Assembly: GCA_964650975.1 (NCBI GenBank)
Contig: CAZYWA010000042.1
Span: forward strand, 1 to 25,050
Direction of reading: 5' to 3'
DNA length: 25,050 bases
Source of the DNA: CAZYWA01 sp964650975 [NCBI: uncultured bacterium]
GTDB taxonomy: Bacteria > JADJOY01
The notes under the pieces were generated by a model. That model was not told the origin of the DNA and searched no databases. It saw only the letters and a list, made by a program, of their open reading frames with translations. A program made the position numbers and the translations under genes. How positions within the stretch are numbered: the first letter of the stretch is position 1; each line of letters begins with the position of its first letter. This document shows positions 16,222-23,368 of the stretch, in pieces.

Positions 16222-16658
16222 GCCAGCCGCTCCGCCAGCAGCCCTACATCGAGCGGGCCTGCGTCGTCGAAGGCGAAGCAGCGCGCGGCGGTGCCCTCGC
16301 CGCTCATGGGCACCAACGCCAGGCGCTGGTGCGCGCGTCCGGACCGCGAGCGCAGCGCCCGCTCCACGAGCGTCGCCGGCACGTCGCACCGAGTGTGCGT
16401 CGGCAGCAACAGGCCGCGCGTTCCGGGCTCGAGCCCCAGGTAGAGGAGCCCTGGAAACCAGGGCAGGTCGGTGCCCGGGCCGGTGACGATCAGGACGTCG
16501 GCGGCGCACGAAGCCGTGAAGCGCGCCAATGTCTCGCTGGTGCGAGTGGCGAGCGCGCGCGTCAGTCGCAGCATCGCGTCCCGCCCTATCGCCGCCACCG
16601 CCGTCGGCGGCAGCGGAATCTCGCGCGGCAGAAACCGCACGTTGATCTTGCCGTTCAC
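16218..16658 (-). CDS. Small bpX-type (bpX5-like) protein of the ternary system
   Basis: 146 residues from GTG 16658, overlapping the MoxR stop as GTGA. It begins NGKINVRFLPREIPLPPTAV and contains AAIGRDAMLRLTRALATR, CAADVLIVTG, DLPWFPGLLYLG, GLLLPTHTRCDVP and RLALVPM...CFAFDDAGPLDVG. The DLPW-x(2)-G-x(2)-YLG and LLLPT-x(4)-DVP signatures and the size fit the small bpX modules (I recall bpX5) that accompany MoxR/vWA/beta-propeller genes. The exact bpX number is uncertain. It overlaps both neighbours by 4 bases, so stoichiometric production with MoxR and vWA is likely. There is no signal peptide, so it should be cytoplasmic. Confidence 0.7.
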   Translation of the reverse strand: MNGKINVRFLPREIPLPPTAVAAIGRDAMLRLTRALATRTSETLARFTASCAADVLIVTGPGTDLPWFPGLLYLGLEPGTRGLLLPTHTRCDVPATLVERALRSRSGRAHQRLALVPMSGEGTAARCFAFDDAGPLDVGLLAERLA

Positions 16659-17908
16659 GGCGAGGTCGGTGGAGCCGCGGGCGCGCCGCGCTCGTCGAGC
16701 GCCGCCGCGAGACGTGCTCGCACCCGTGCGAGGTCCTCGGGCAGCGCGTTCGGGGCGAACCCCGCGTCGATCTCGCGCCCCACGCCCTCGATCCGGAGCC
16801 GCCACGCGTGGACGGCGTCGGCCGTCGTCGGACGCGTGCTCAAGAGCGTGTCGCCCTCCACGACCAGCCGAGCGGCGCGCGCCGCCGGACCGTGTGCGGC
16901 GAGCTCGGCGGCGGTGGAAAGCATGGGGTTCGCGGCGGCGGCGAGCACGTCGCGCAGCGTCTCGCGCGCCAGCGCTTGTCCTTCCTCCGACGGCACGACG
17001 TAGACGAGCGGCCACAGATCGGCCGCGGCCGCCGCGGCCACCCGCCCCGCGAGCACGGCGGCCGCCGCGACCAGCGCCTGACTGCGGACCAGGCGCCGGT
17101 CCGAGAGCGTGACGCCGGCGCGGCGCAGGAGTCGCACCGCGTGGGCAAGCTCGCCGCGCACCGGTGCGAGATCGACGCCGCGCGCCGCCGCCGCCAGGCG
17201 ATCGAGCGTTTCGATGCGAGACACGGCCGGCGCCGACCGCGCCGTGTCCCGGCCGGAACTACCGAGGCGCCAGCCCGACTCCAGCAAGGTCTCCAGATCC
17301 GGGTCCCCAACCGCGCTCAGGAACACCCGGATCAGGAAGCGGTCGGCGAAGGCCGCCAGCGTCTCGTCCTCCGGGAGCACGTTGGTGGCTCCCACGCACA
17401 CGCGCAGCGGCGCGTCGATCACCGTCTGGCCACGCCGGAAGGTGCGCTCGTTGAGCAGCGCGAGCAGCGTGTTGAGGATCGCCGTCGATCCCAGGAACAC
17501 CTCGTCCAGGAAAGCGATCTCCGCCTCCGGCAGCATTCCCTCGGTGCGCGCCTCGATGATCCCGTCGGCGAGACGGCGGATGTCGATCGGGCCGAAGATC
17601 TCGCCCGGCTCGGTGAAGCGGCCCAGCAGGTACTCGAAGTAACGCCCACCCAGCGCCCGCGCGATGCGACGGGCGGCCTCGCTCTTGGCGGTCCCCGGGG
17701 GGCCGACCACCAGGACGTGCTCGCGCGCCACCGCCCCGAGCGCCACCAGCTCCACCAGATGTGCACGATCCACCAAGCCGCTGGCCGCCGCTTCGATCGC
17801 CGCGCGAATGGCGGTGGCGTCCTGCTCGACCGTCGATTTCGCCTCGCTCAAGGCACTCTCCACCGGCCCCCCGCGCGCCTCGCTGGCGCTGTCATCGCTC
17901 GACTTCAT
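16655..17908 (-). CDS. MoxR-family AAA+ ATPase
   Basis: 417 residues from ATG 17908 (GGAAG about 6 bases upstream). Walker A GPPGTAKSE lies at residues 69-77 and RFTEPGEIFGPIDI, the MoxR/RavA signature, at about 97-110. Walker B is IAFLDEVFLG (131-140), followed by LLALLNERTFRRG (148-160), sensor-1 VGATN (172-176) and the arginine-bearing DRFLIRVFL (189-197). A helical lid follows, with ARGVDLAPVRGELAHAVRLL and RLVRSQALVAAAAVLAGRVA. MoxR ATPases work as chaperone-like remodelling machines together with vWA proteins. Here the vWA partner is two genes downstream. All catalytic motifs are present, so the protein should hydrolyse ATP. It is the first ternary-system gene and overlaps the next by GTGA. 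Confidence 0.93.
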   Translation of the reverse strand: MKSSDDSASEARGGPVESALSEAKSTVEQDATAIRAAIEAAASGLVDRAHLVELVALGAVAREHVLVVGPPGTAKSEAARRIARALGGRYFEYLLGRFTEPGEIFGPIDIRRLADGIIEARTEGMLPEAEIAFLDEVFLGSTAILNTLLALLNERTFRRGQTVIDAPLRVCVGATNVLPEDETLAAFADRFLIRVFLSAVGDPDLETLLESGWRLGSSGRDTARSAPAVSRIETLDRLAAAARGVDLAPVRGELAHAVRLLRRAGVTLSDRRLVRSQALVAAAAVLAGRVAAAAAADLWPLVYVVPSEEGQALARETLRDVLAAAANPMLSTAAELAAHGPAARAARLVVEGDTLLSTRPTTADAVHAWRLRIEGVGREIDAGFAPNALPEDLARVRARLAAALDERGAPAAPPTSP

Positions 17909-17997
17909 GCGGACTTCCACAAGAGCATGAACGGATTGCATGGCGCCGCCCCGGCCCGGTGCCAGGAGCTGAGCAGAGCCAGTACCACCGCAGTTCG

Positions 17998-18660
17998 CTA
18001 ATTTGTGCCGGTACCAGCCGCCACCTCCAGGCGACGAGGCCTCCATTCAGGAGGCTCCGAGATGATCACGGGACCGGTACGCAGCCATAAGGCTGCGTAT
18101 CCGGGACGAAGCTCGTAGAAGTACGAGAGCTTCCGGATCGTCGCGCCTTCAGGGCCGTCGAGTACCTCGAAGGTGACGGTCACGACCTTCGGATGGGCGA
18201 GCTCCCCGGCATTGGTCGCGACTTCTGGCGCGAGCGAGCGAATTGCATCGGCTTCCGCATCGCGCCCGAAGCGGATGGTTGTGAAGCTGAACGAGCTATG
18301 TTCCCCCGGATGTAGACCGGGCAAGAGCCCGGCATCCTTATCGCGCGCGACCGCTCTGACAATCGGTTTGCCCTGTTCGGCCTGCAGGCGGGCGAATCCT
18401 TTCAACCCCAATGCAATGGCGGCCACCGTGCAGCCCGCAACGATGAGCTTGATCTCAAGTCGGCGGCCTGGATGCTTGGCTTTTGGAACTGATTCGTTCA
18501 CCGATACCACGCTTATCCTGGGCGCGAGCGGCCTTGGCATTCGCTCCTGCAACCAGTCAGCTCGAACGCGTTGCGCAACGGCGCGCCCACGACTACCGGG
18601 CGACATGACGAGCCTACCCCGGCGCGCGTCCGTTGCAGCAACTTGTTCGACGATCGTCAT
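17998..18660 (-). CDS. Single-pass membrane protein of unknown function
   Basis: 220 residues from ATG 18660, two bases after the upstream stop (TGA-AG-ATG), so it is very probably co-translated with the preceding membrane gene. A basic N-terminal cytoplasmic part of about 70 residues precedes one clear transmembrane segment, LEIKLIVAGCTVAAIALGLK (about residues 68-88). The remainder should lie outside the cytoplasm and has beta-rich stretches: HSSFSFTTIRFG, KVVTVTFEVLDGPEG and IRKLSYFYELRPGYAALWL. I do not recognise a family. The gap to the MoxR gene is 89 bp on the same strand, so it could belong to the same transcript as a membrane-associated accessory. Confidence 0.65.
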   Translation of the reverse strand: MTIVEQVAATDARRGRLVMSPGSRGRAVAQRVRADWLQERMPRPLAPRISVVSVNESVPKAKHPGRRLEIKLIVAGCTVAAIALGLKGFARLQAEQGKPIVRAVARDKDAGLLPGLHPGEHSSFSFTTIRFGRDAEADAIRSLAPEVATNAGELAHPKVVTVTFEVLDGPEGATIRKLSYFYELRPGYAALWLRTGPVIISEPPEWRPRRLEVAAGTGTN

Positions 18661-18662
18661 CT

Positions 18663-19145
18663 TCACCCGTGAGTCGCAAGCGCGGCGAGAGCACCCCACC
18701 ATGACATCGCGACCATCGCCATACGGACCCGATTGAACAGAATCCACCGCCGCGCCGCCGACTGAAGGCGGTCGGCGGGAGCGTTTCCGCCTCCCCTCTC
18801 AAGAAACCGTTCGATCGTCGGTCGAAAGTAAACCAATGTCCACGCCACACCCGCGACCACGCAGACCGAGGAGAGGATGAGGGGCGCTTCCTGAAGGCCC
18901 ACGCAGAGCGCCAGGGCCAATGCACCGAGTCCGCTCAGAGCGTAAAGCGGCGCCACGGGTTTCCAAAAAGCCGCAATGTTCAGTCGATTGATGGGCGTGC
19001 CTACGAATCCGACAAAGGATTCGGGAGGCTTGCAGCTCCACGCGGGATGGATGACCAAGCTCTCATAGATGCCCGCACCCAAAACCAGCGACGCCAATAC
19101 GGAGTAGAGCCACAGGATTGTTCTGTAGAGAGTCATTCCCGTCAC
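18663..19145 (-). CDS. Four-helix membrane protein, DUF1772-like
   Basis: 160 residues from GTG 19145, preceded by AAGGGGG at a good distance; ATG 19136 is an alternative. There are four hydrophobic segments: ILWLYSVLASLVLGAGIY, VAPLYALSGLGALALALCVG, ILSSVCVVAGVAWTLVYF and VRMAMVAMSWWGALAAL. GIYESLVIHPAW after helix 1 and YFRPTIERFLERGG between helices 3 and 4 resemble DUF1772 (anthrone-oxygenase-like) membrane proteins. The family is broad and mostly uncharacterised, so no reaction is proposed. It lies 48 bp after the gene at 19194 and 2 bp before the single-pass membrane gene. Confidence 0.7.
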   Translation of the reverse strand: MTGMTLYRTILWLYSVLASLVLGAGIYESLVIHPAWSCKPPESFVGFVGTPINRLNIAAFWKPVAPLYALSGLGALALALCVGLQEAPLILSSVCVVAGVAWTLVYFRPTIERFLERGGGNAPADRLQSAARRWILFNRVRMAMVAMSWWGALAALATHG

Positions 19146-19193
19146 ACTTGCCCCCTTGTCTGCCCAACCCAGAGCTCAGCAGCGGCCAACGGA

Positions 19194-19853
19194 CTACCAC
19201 GAGTTCAGCACGAGAGCATCCCCGGGTGCCGCCTGCTTTAGCGTCGAGCTGGGCGAGTCCCATTGGCAACCCAGCTGATCTGGTGTGTTGTTTTCTGGAC
19301 GCCAGTCGTACCTCGGCCGAGATCCTACGTAGTGGTACTCGACGCGCGCCGGCTCATCCTCCTTCAGGATCGGAAGGATTGCGCGCAGATCTTCCGCAGA
19401 TACCAAGAAGGTGCAAGGCAGTGTCTTGAGACGGTCGAGTATCTCTCCGAGCTGGGCGGCGACTGTTCGAGTCCACACGGTCGCATGTGCGACTTCGCGA
19501 AGCTGATAACTTACGCGACGCTGCCGGAGCAGCTGGGCGAACGCGGTGGGAGACTCGACCGCCAACACGGTCAATCGATACGTTCCCATGCGCCAGCCGT
19601 CGGCGTAGAAGTTGAGCCAATAATCGAGGCCTTCGCCGTGAATCTGGCCCGATCCAAACGTCCAAACTTCTCCAGAGGCTCGCGTGACGAAGAAACCACC
19701 GGGACCCCCGTAGTGGCCACCATCACAGCTGGCGAAGAAATAGATCCCGTCGGGATTTGAACGAACGTCCCGACGAAGGATTTTCCAGCCAGGAGGATTC
19801 CACCTCCGTACGTGCTCCTGAGCTATCGCGTCGATCGCTTCGTCAGTAAGCAT
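19194..19853 (-). CDS. Soluble protein, possibly immunity-like (Imm35/YrhB-type)
   Basis: 219 residues from ATG 19853. That start overlaps the preceding stop within ATGCTTACTGA, an arrangement favouring translational coupling. An in-frame ATG at 19883 would add 10 residues. The central region, GIYFFASCDGGHYGGPGGFF then VTRASGEVWTFGSGQ and GLDYWLNFYADGW, has the strand-rich G-G-P-G-x-F-V-x-R-x-x-G-x-V pattern seen in small YrhB/Imm35-like immunity domains. This is a weak resemblance. The second half (TFLVSAEDLRAILPILKEDE) is predicted mixed alpha/beta. There is no signal peptide and it is probably cytoplasmic. Its position after small overlapping ORFs, one truncated, is what toxin/immunity debris often looks like, but no toxin motif is proven. 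Confidence 0.55.
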   Translation of the reverse strand: MLTDEAIDAIAQEHVRRWNPPGWKILRRDVRSNPDGIYFFASCDGGHYGGPGGFFVTRASGEVWTFGSGQIHGEGLDYWLNFYADGWRMGTYRLTVLAVESPTAFAQLLRQRRVSYQLREVAHATVWTRTVAAQLGEILDRLKTLPCTFLVSAEDLRAILPILKEDEPARVEYHYVGSRPRYDWRPENNTPDQLGCQWDSPSSTLKQAAPGDALVLNSW

Positions 19854-20118
19854 CGTTGGATTCAGCAAAAACCCTTCGCGCATCCATGTAAGCCACCCAG
19901 CCGCCTATCACCTGAGTTACCGGAACGAAGTATCCCTGGGGTACCCCGCAAGCCTGGCTAAGGTATCTCGGGTCGCCGAGCCGGCGATAGGTGAACGTTG
20001 TGGACAATCGACGGGTGGCCGCCCCTGGCTCAGCGGCGCGGGTCGAGATCGACGGTTCGGAAGATCCGGTGGCGTTTTCCGCAGCAAATCGGGCGAGCCG
20101 GCTGCGCCCGCCCCTCAC
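19843..20118 (-). CDS. Small overlapping ORF of unknown function
   Basis: 91 residues from GTG 20118, which overlaps the stop of the fragment upstream (GTGA). The stop overlaps the next gene's ATG by 11 bases. The N-terminal half is low-complexity (SSEPSISTRAAEPGAATRR). The C-terminal half looks like real protein: TFTYRRLGDPRYLSQACGVP, then QGYFVPVTQVIGGWVAYMDA. I do not recognise it. It may be a short stand-alone gene or the 3' end of a longer, truncated one. Double overlap with both neighbours argues that it is translated as part of the same transcript. Confidence 0.45.
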   Translation of the reverse strand: MRGGRSRLARFAAENATGSSEPSISTRAAEPGAATRRLSTTFTYRRLGDPRYLSQACGVPQGYFVPVTQVIGGWVAYMDARRVFAESNDAY

Positions 20119-20240
20119 TTCACCCACTTGACCCCGTGCGCGATTACCTCTCGTTCGGTGGCGCCCAGTTGCTCCCACCCGCCCTTCTGTGTCAGGTCGA
20201 AGGCGGCGCCGGTGTGGAGGCCGCGGCCGCCGGAGGCTGT
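20115..20240 (-). pseudogene. C-terminal fragment of an unknown protein
   Basis: The minus strand reads GAAFDLTQKGGWEQLGATER, then EVIAHGVKWVK and a stop at 20115. This is a plausible protein C-terminus with no start of its own. Upstream it runs into the XRE-derived repeat at 20253-20325, which appears to have cut off the 5' part. The stop overlaps the next ORF by GTGA, so the fragment was once the upstream member of an operon. The family is unknown. Confidence 0.45.
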
Positions 20241-20252
20241 GTGGCGACGTCT

Positions 20253-20325
20253 ACAGTCTGCCTGCAGGATTCTCGGGCAGATGATGGCCGAAAGATTCAC
20301 AAAGCGCGCGCGTAATTTGCGACAA
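20253..20325. repeat. Third, partial copy of the XRE upstream region (copy C)
   Basis: Gapless 73-base match to 5105-5177, about 84% identical by eye. If read in the XRE frame it has a stop codon (YARAL then TGA), so it is non-functional there. It separates the truncated fragment at 20115 from the terminator at 20377. Confidence 0.7.
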
Positions 20326-20376
20326 CCTGCCTGCGGATCCGGTGATCATCGCGCTTGGAGTGCCTCGATACGAGGC

Positions 20377-20419
20377 AAAAAGCCGCCCCGACTTCCCCTC
20401 TTGGGGCAATCGGGGCGGC
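20377..20419 (-). terminator. Rho-independent terminator of the CSLREA surface-protein gene
   Basis: On the minus strand a perfect 10-bp stem GCCGCCCCGA/TCGGGGCGGC encloses a second small hairpin (CCCC/GGGG) and is followed at once by TTTTT. It lies 73 bp beyond the stop at 20492. It also shields the downstream minus-strand operon from read-through. Confidence 0.9.
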
Positions 20420-20491
20420 CAGGCCTTCTCGGACACCGCTGATCGCGGGTGTTCGGCTCGGCCGCGCGGAAGCGCGGCCCTCCAGCGCGGA

Positions 20492-22564
20492 TCAGGGGGT
20501 CGTTTTGGACCGGCGTCGGATCAGGGTAATTCCTAGGGCGATCGCGAGGCCGTTGGCGAGCGCGCCATCGCTCGCCGAGCCGCTCGCGTCGCCGCCACCT
20601 TCGCCCATCGCTTCGATCGCGGCGCAGCCCGTCGCCGGCGTCGCCGGGTTGCAGTCGTCGTCGATGCCGTTGCCGGGGATTTCGGTGGCGCCGGGGTTCA
20701 CGTTCGGGTTCTGGTCGTTGCAGTCGACAGGGCCGCAGGCGCCGCCTTCCACGCTGTAGCCGTCGTCGTCGTTGTCGGTGCAGACGGTGGCGCCGAGCTC
20801 GAAGGCACCGGCGTCGCAGTGGCCGTCGCTGCGCAGGTAGCCGCGCTCGTCGGCGGCGGGGCACGAGGCGTTGAGCGCGAAGCCGATCGCCGTGCTGCTC
20901 GCGCCGAGCGCCATGGTTTGCGTCTTGCCGCCGTTCGACGCGAGCGGGCCGAGCGCCAGCTGCGCCGTGGTCACGGGGGTGAAGAAACAGCTCGAGCCGG
21001 TGGAGAGGTCGCCGGAGATCGCCCAGGTGGAGACCGTGCCGACGCAATCGGCGCCGGACGCCGTGCCGGTCGATCCGCCCAGCCCGGCCGCGCCGCCGAT
21101 CACGCCGTTCGACGCGATGATCGAGCCGGTCGCGGTCGCGAACGTCGGATGTCCGCTCCACCCGCCGCCCAGTGCCGCGCCGCCCGAGCTCGGGCTCGCG
21201 ATCGTGCCGCCGGCGCCGCCGCGCGACACGTTCGAGGCGATGGTCACGTTGACCAGCGAGATTCCGTGCGCGGTGGTGGTGGCGAACACTCCGCCGCCGT
21301 TCGCGTCGCCGCCGTTGCCGAAGGTGCCAGTCGAGCCCTGCGCGGTGTTTCCGCTCACGGTGGTGTTGGTGAGGCTCAGGTCGCCGTCGCTCATGATGCC
21401 GCCACCCGAAGCGGTGCCGGTGTTGTTGATCGCGGCGCCGCCGGTCGCGAGGTTGCCGCTGATCGTGGAGCTGGTGACCGTGAGCGAGGCCGTGCTGTGA
21501 ATGCCGCCGCCCAGACCCACGCCCGCGGCCGCGCCACCGACGGCGCTCGCGGTGTTCCCGGAGATGCTGGAGCGCGCGATCGTGAGCGAGCCGGCGGCGT
21601 TCTCGATCCCGCCGCCGCTCCCGTTGCCGAACCCGCCGAACTCGACGGCGCCCTGTCCCTGCGCGGTGTTGCCGCTCACGGTCACGTCGGTGAGCGTGCC
21701 CGCCGCGCCCGCGAAGTAGAGCCCGCCGCCCAGGGCCGGGGTGCCCGGGGATCCCGGCGTCGGCCCGGTCAGGCCGCCGAACGCCTGGTTGGAGGCGATC
21801 GAAGAGGCCCGCGCGCTGAGCGTCGCGCCCACGAAGTAGATGCCGCCGCCCTCACCGATCGAGTCGGAGCTCGCTCCGGGCTGGGCCACGTTCGCGGTCA
21901 CGGTGGTGGTGTCGAGCGTCAGCGTCGAGCCGGCGCGGCTCGCGATGCCGCCGCCCAGGGCCGCGCCAGTCGGCAGCGTGCTCGGGTCGGCGGAGTTGTC
22001 CTCGACGATCACCGAGCTCAGCGTGAGCGTGCCGTCGTTGAGCACGCCGCCGCCGGTCGAGGCCGGAGTCACGGCCGAGCTCACGGCGCGGCCGTCGCGA
22101 ATGGTGAGCTTGGTGATCGTCACGACCGCGCCCGGAAGCACGTGGAACACGCGGTCGAGCGAAGCGCCCGAGACGATCGTCGACGCGCTGCCCGCGCCGT
22201 CGATCTCGGTGGGGCCGGCGATGTCGAGGTCGCCGGTCGCGGCGGCGTCCTCGTCGATGCCCGCGATCGCGAGCGTGTAGGTGCCCGCCGGCAGCACGAT
22301 CTTGTCGACGGTGGGGCTCGCCGATCCCGCCGGGCAGGTGTCGACCGCGTGGTTGGTGTTGGCGGCGATGATCGCCTCGCGGAGCGTGCATTTGCCGTCG
22401 TTCGCGATCACGTCGGCGGTGGACGTGACGTTGATGGTCGCGGCCGCCGCGACCGCGGGCGCCCAGGCGGGCGCCGAGAGCACGGTCGCGAGCGACCAGA
22501 CGAGGACGCGAGCGGGGTTCGACGATCGAGGGGCGATCGAACGCGGGAAAAGGCGGGATTCCAT
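20492..22564 (-). CDS. CSLREA / choice-of-anchor surface protein with MopE-type metal motif and C-terminal anchor
   Basis: 690 residues from ATG 22564 (GAGG about 9 bases upstream). The signal peptide is VLVWSLATVLSAPAWAPAVA. A CSLREA-type start follows (INVTSTADVIANDGKCTLRE, with CTLREA at residues 59-64). A long parallel-beta-helix region of about 400 residues has repeated TVSGNTA, GGGI and SSTISGN rungs, as in polymorphic surface proteins and choice-of-anchor families. Near the end lies a MopE-type metal-binding motif (DNDDDGYSVEG, GPVDCNDQNPNVNPGATEIP, DDDCNP). The C-terminus is a Gly/Ser linker, a hydrophobic helix (ALANGLAIALGITLI) and RRRSKTTP, the form of a C-terminal sorting or anchor signal. 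It lacks the DGFESGD tag of its neighbours. It is probably surface-exposed and is followed by a strong terminator. Confidence 0.9.
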   Translation of the reverse strand: MESRLFPRSIAPRSSNPARVLVWSLATVLSAPAWAPAVAAAATINVTSTADVIANDGKCTLREAIIAANTNHAVDTCPAGSASPTVDKIVLPAGTYTLAIAGIDEDAAATGDLDIAGPTEIDGAGSASTIVSGASLDRVFHVLPGAVVTITKLTIRDGRAVSSAVTPASTGGGVLNDGTLTLSSVIVEDNSADPSTLPTGAALGGGIASRAGSTLTLDTTTVTANVAQPGASSDSIGEGGGIYFVGATLSARASSIASNQAFGGLTGPTPGSPGTPALGGGLYFAGAAGTLTDVTVSGNTAQGQGAVEFGGFGNGSGGGIENAAGSLTIARSSISGNTASAVGGAAAGVGLGGGIHSTASLTVTSSTISGNLATGGAAINNTGTASGGGIMSDGDLSLTNTTVSGNTAQGSTGTFGNGGDANGGGVFATTTAHGISLVNVTIASNVSRGGAGGTIASPSSGGAALGGGWSGHPTFATATGSIIASNGVIGGAAGLGGSTGTASGADCVGTVSTWAISGDLSTGSSCFFTPVTTAQLALGPLASNGGKTQTMALGASSTAIGFALNASCPAADERGYLRSDGHCDAGAFELGATVCTDNDDDGYSVEGGACGPVDCNDQNPNVNPGATEIPGNGIDDDCNPATPATGCAAIEAMGEGGGDASGSASDGALANGLAIALGITLIRRRSKTTP

Positions 22565-22684
22565 GGAGTTGCCTCGTTTCGGGAAAAGGTCCGTTCGTCT
22601 GGGTAATCGGAAATGGGCCCGGAAAGACGACAAGCGGAAAGAGATCACGTCGTGCGGAACGGCCGGCGCCACGAATGCGGGCGA

Positions 22685-23125
22685 CTACTGGAGAACGACC
22701 GTGTTCGTTCCGAGCCCGACGCCGAAGGGATCGGGAACCGCGATCGCCACGATGTTCTGCGGATTCCAGCTGGTCGCCTGCCCGGTCAGGTCCACGGGCG
22801 ATGGCGGCGGCGGGCAATGGATGTTGGATTCGGAATCGAGAGACGTCGGGCAGCCGTTCGCGACGAACGTGAGGTTGGTGTCGTAAGCGAGGCCGGCGCA
22901 CTCCTTGACGTGGTAGCCGCACTCGAACGCGCCCGTCACCGCGTCGCGCTGTTCCGTGACGTAGGACACGGTCACGGCACCGAGCGTCCCGGTGATCGTG
23001 AGCGTGAAGGCGTCGTCGGTCGGCGGTGGATCGTTGGCGGATCCCACGTAGGTGCCGCCCCAGTACTCGCAGCCGACCGCACCGATCAGAAGCATCGCGA
23101 CGAATCCATTCATCCGGTAACGCAT
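22685..23125 (-). CDS. Putative lipoprotein of unknown function
   Basis: 146 residues from ATG 23125, with an excellent Shine-Dalgarno (AAGGAGA 5-6 bases upstream). The N-terminus MRYRMNGFVAMLLIGAVGC is a compact lipoprotein signal with lipobox AVGC, then EYWGGTYVGSANDPPPTDD. The mature part is beta-rich (AFTLTITGTLGAVTVSYVTE, NLTFVANGCPTSL) with cysteines at CGYHVKEC and NGC. I do not recognise the family. It lies between a surface-protein gene and a calcium-repeat gene on the same strand. It is probably anchored in the outer or inner membrane. Confidence 0.78.
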   Translation of the reverse strand: MRYRMNGFVAMLLIGAVGCEYWGGTYVGSANDPPPTDDAFTLTITGTLGAVTVSYVTEQRDAVTGAFECGYHVKECAGLAYDTNLTFVANGCPTSLDSESNIHCPPPPSPVDLTGQATSWNPQNIVAIAVPDPFGVGLGTNTVVLQ

Positions 23126-23204
23126 CGCATCTCCTTCCCCGCCCCCGAGCTTGTGTCGCACTTCCGAGACTCTGCAGGCGAATCGTGCGGACCCACCTCC
23201 GCGA

Positions 23205-23366
23205 TCACGGCGTCGAGGTGGACCACTTGGTCAGGTCGCCGCCCTCGAAGCCGTCGGCAAACACGAGCGCTCCCTCTTGGCCGGCAACTCGCCACCCTGC
23301 AGCCTCGTGATTCGCCGGCGCTCCGTCGGTGAACGGGTCACGTTGCGAGTTTTTCGCGACTTTCAT
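23205..23366 (-). CDS. 53-residue ORF consisting largely of the C-terminal tag
   Basis: ATG 23366 lies two bases after the stop of the upstream tagged gene (TGA-TC-ATG). The peptide is MKVAKNSQRDPFTDGAPANH and so on, ending VFADGFEGGDLTKWSTSTP. It has no signal peptide. The last 19 residues match the tag found on five larger proteins in the window. It may be the surviving 3' end of another tagged gene or a true small peptide translated by re-initiation. No Shine-Dalgarno is apparent. Confidence 0.5.
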   Translation of the reverse strand: MKVAKNSQRDPFTDGAPANHEAAGWRVAGQEGALVFADGFEGGDLTKWSTSTP

Positions 23367-23368
23367 GA

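Noticed and set aside
13386-17003. Long plus-strand frames (up to 651 codons) across the MoxR/vWA operon
   Set aside because: Composition is arginine/proline/serine-rich and shadow-like. The minus strand encodes recognisable conserved domains with coupled starts.
20819-22606. 595-codon plus-strand frame opposite the CSLREA gene
   Set aside because: It is a GC-bias shadow. The minus strand has a signal peptide, CSLREA, a beta-helix, a MopE motif and a terminator.
23193-23221. Inverted repeat CCACCTC/GAGGTGG as a terminator
   Set aside because: It overlaps the last codons of the 53-codon ORF, the stem is only 7 bp, and no T-run follows.
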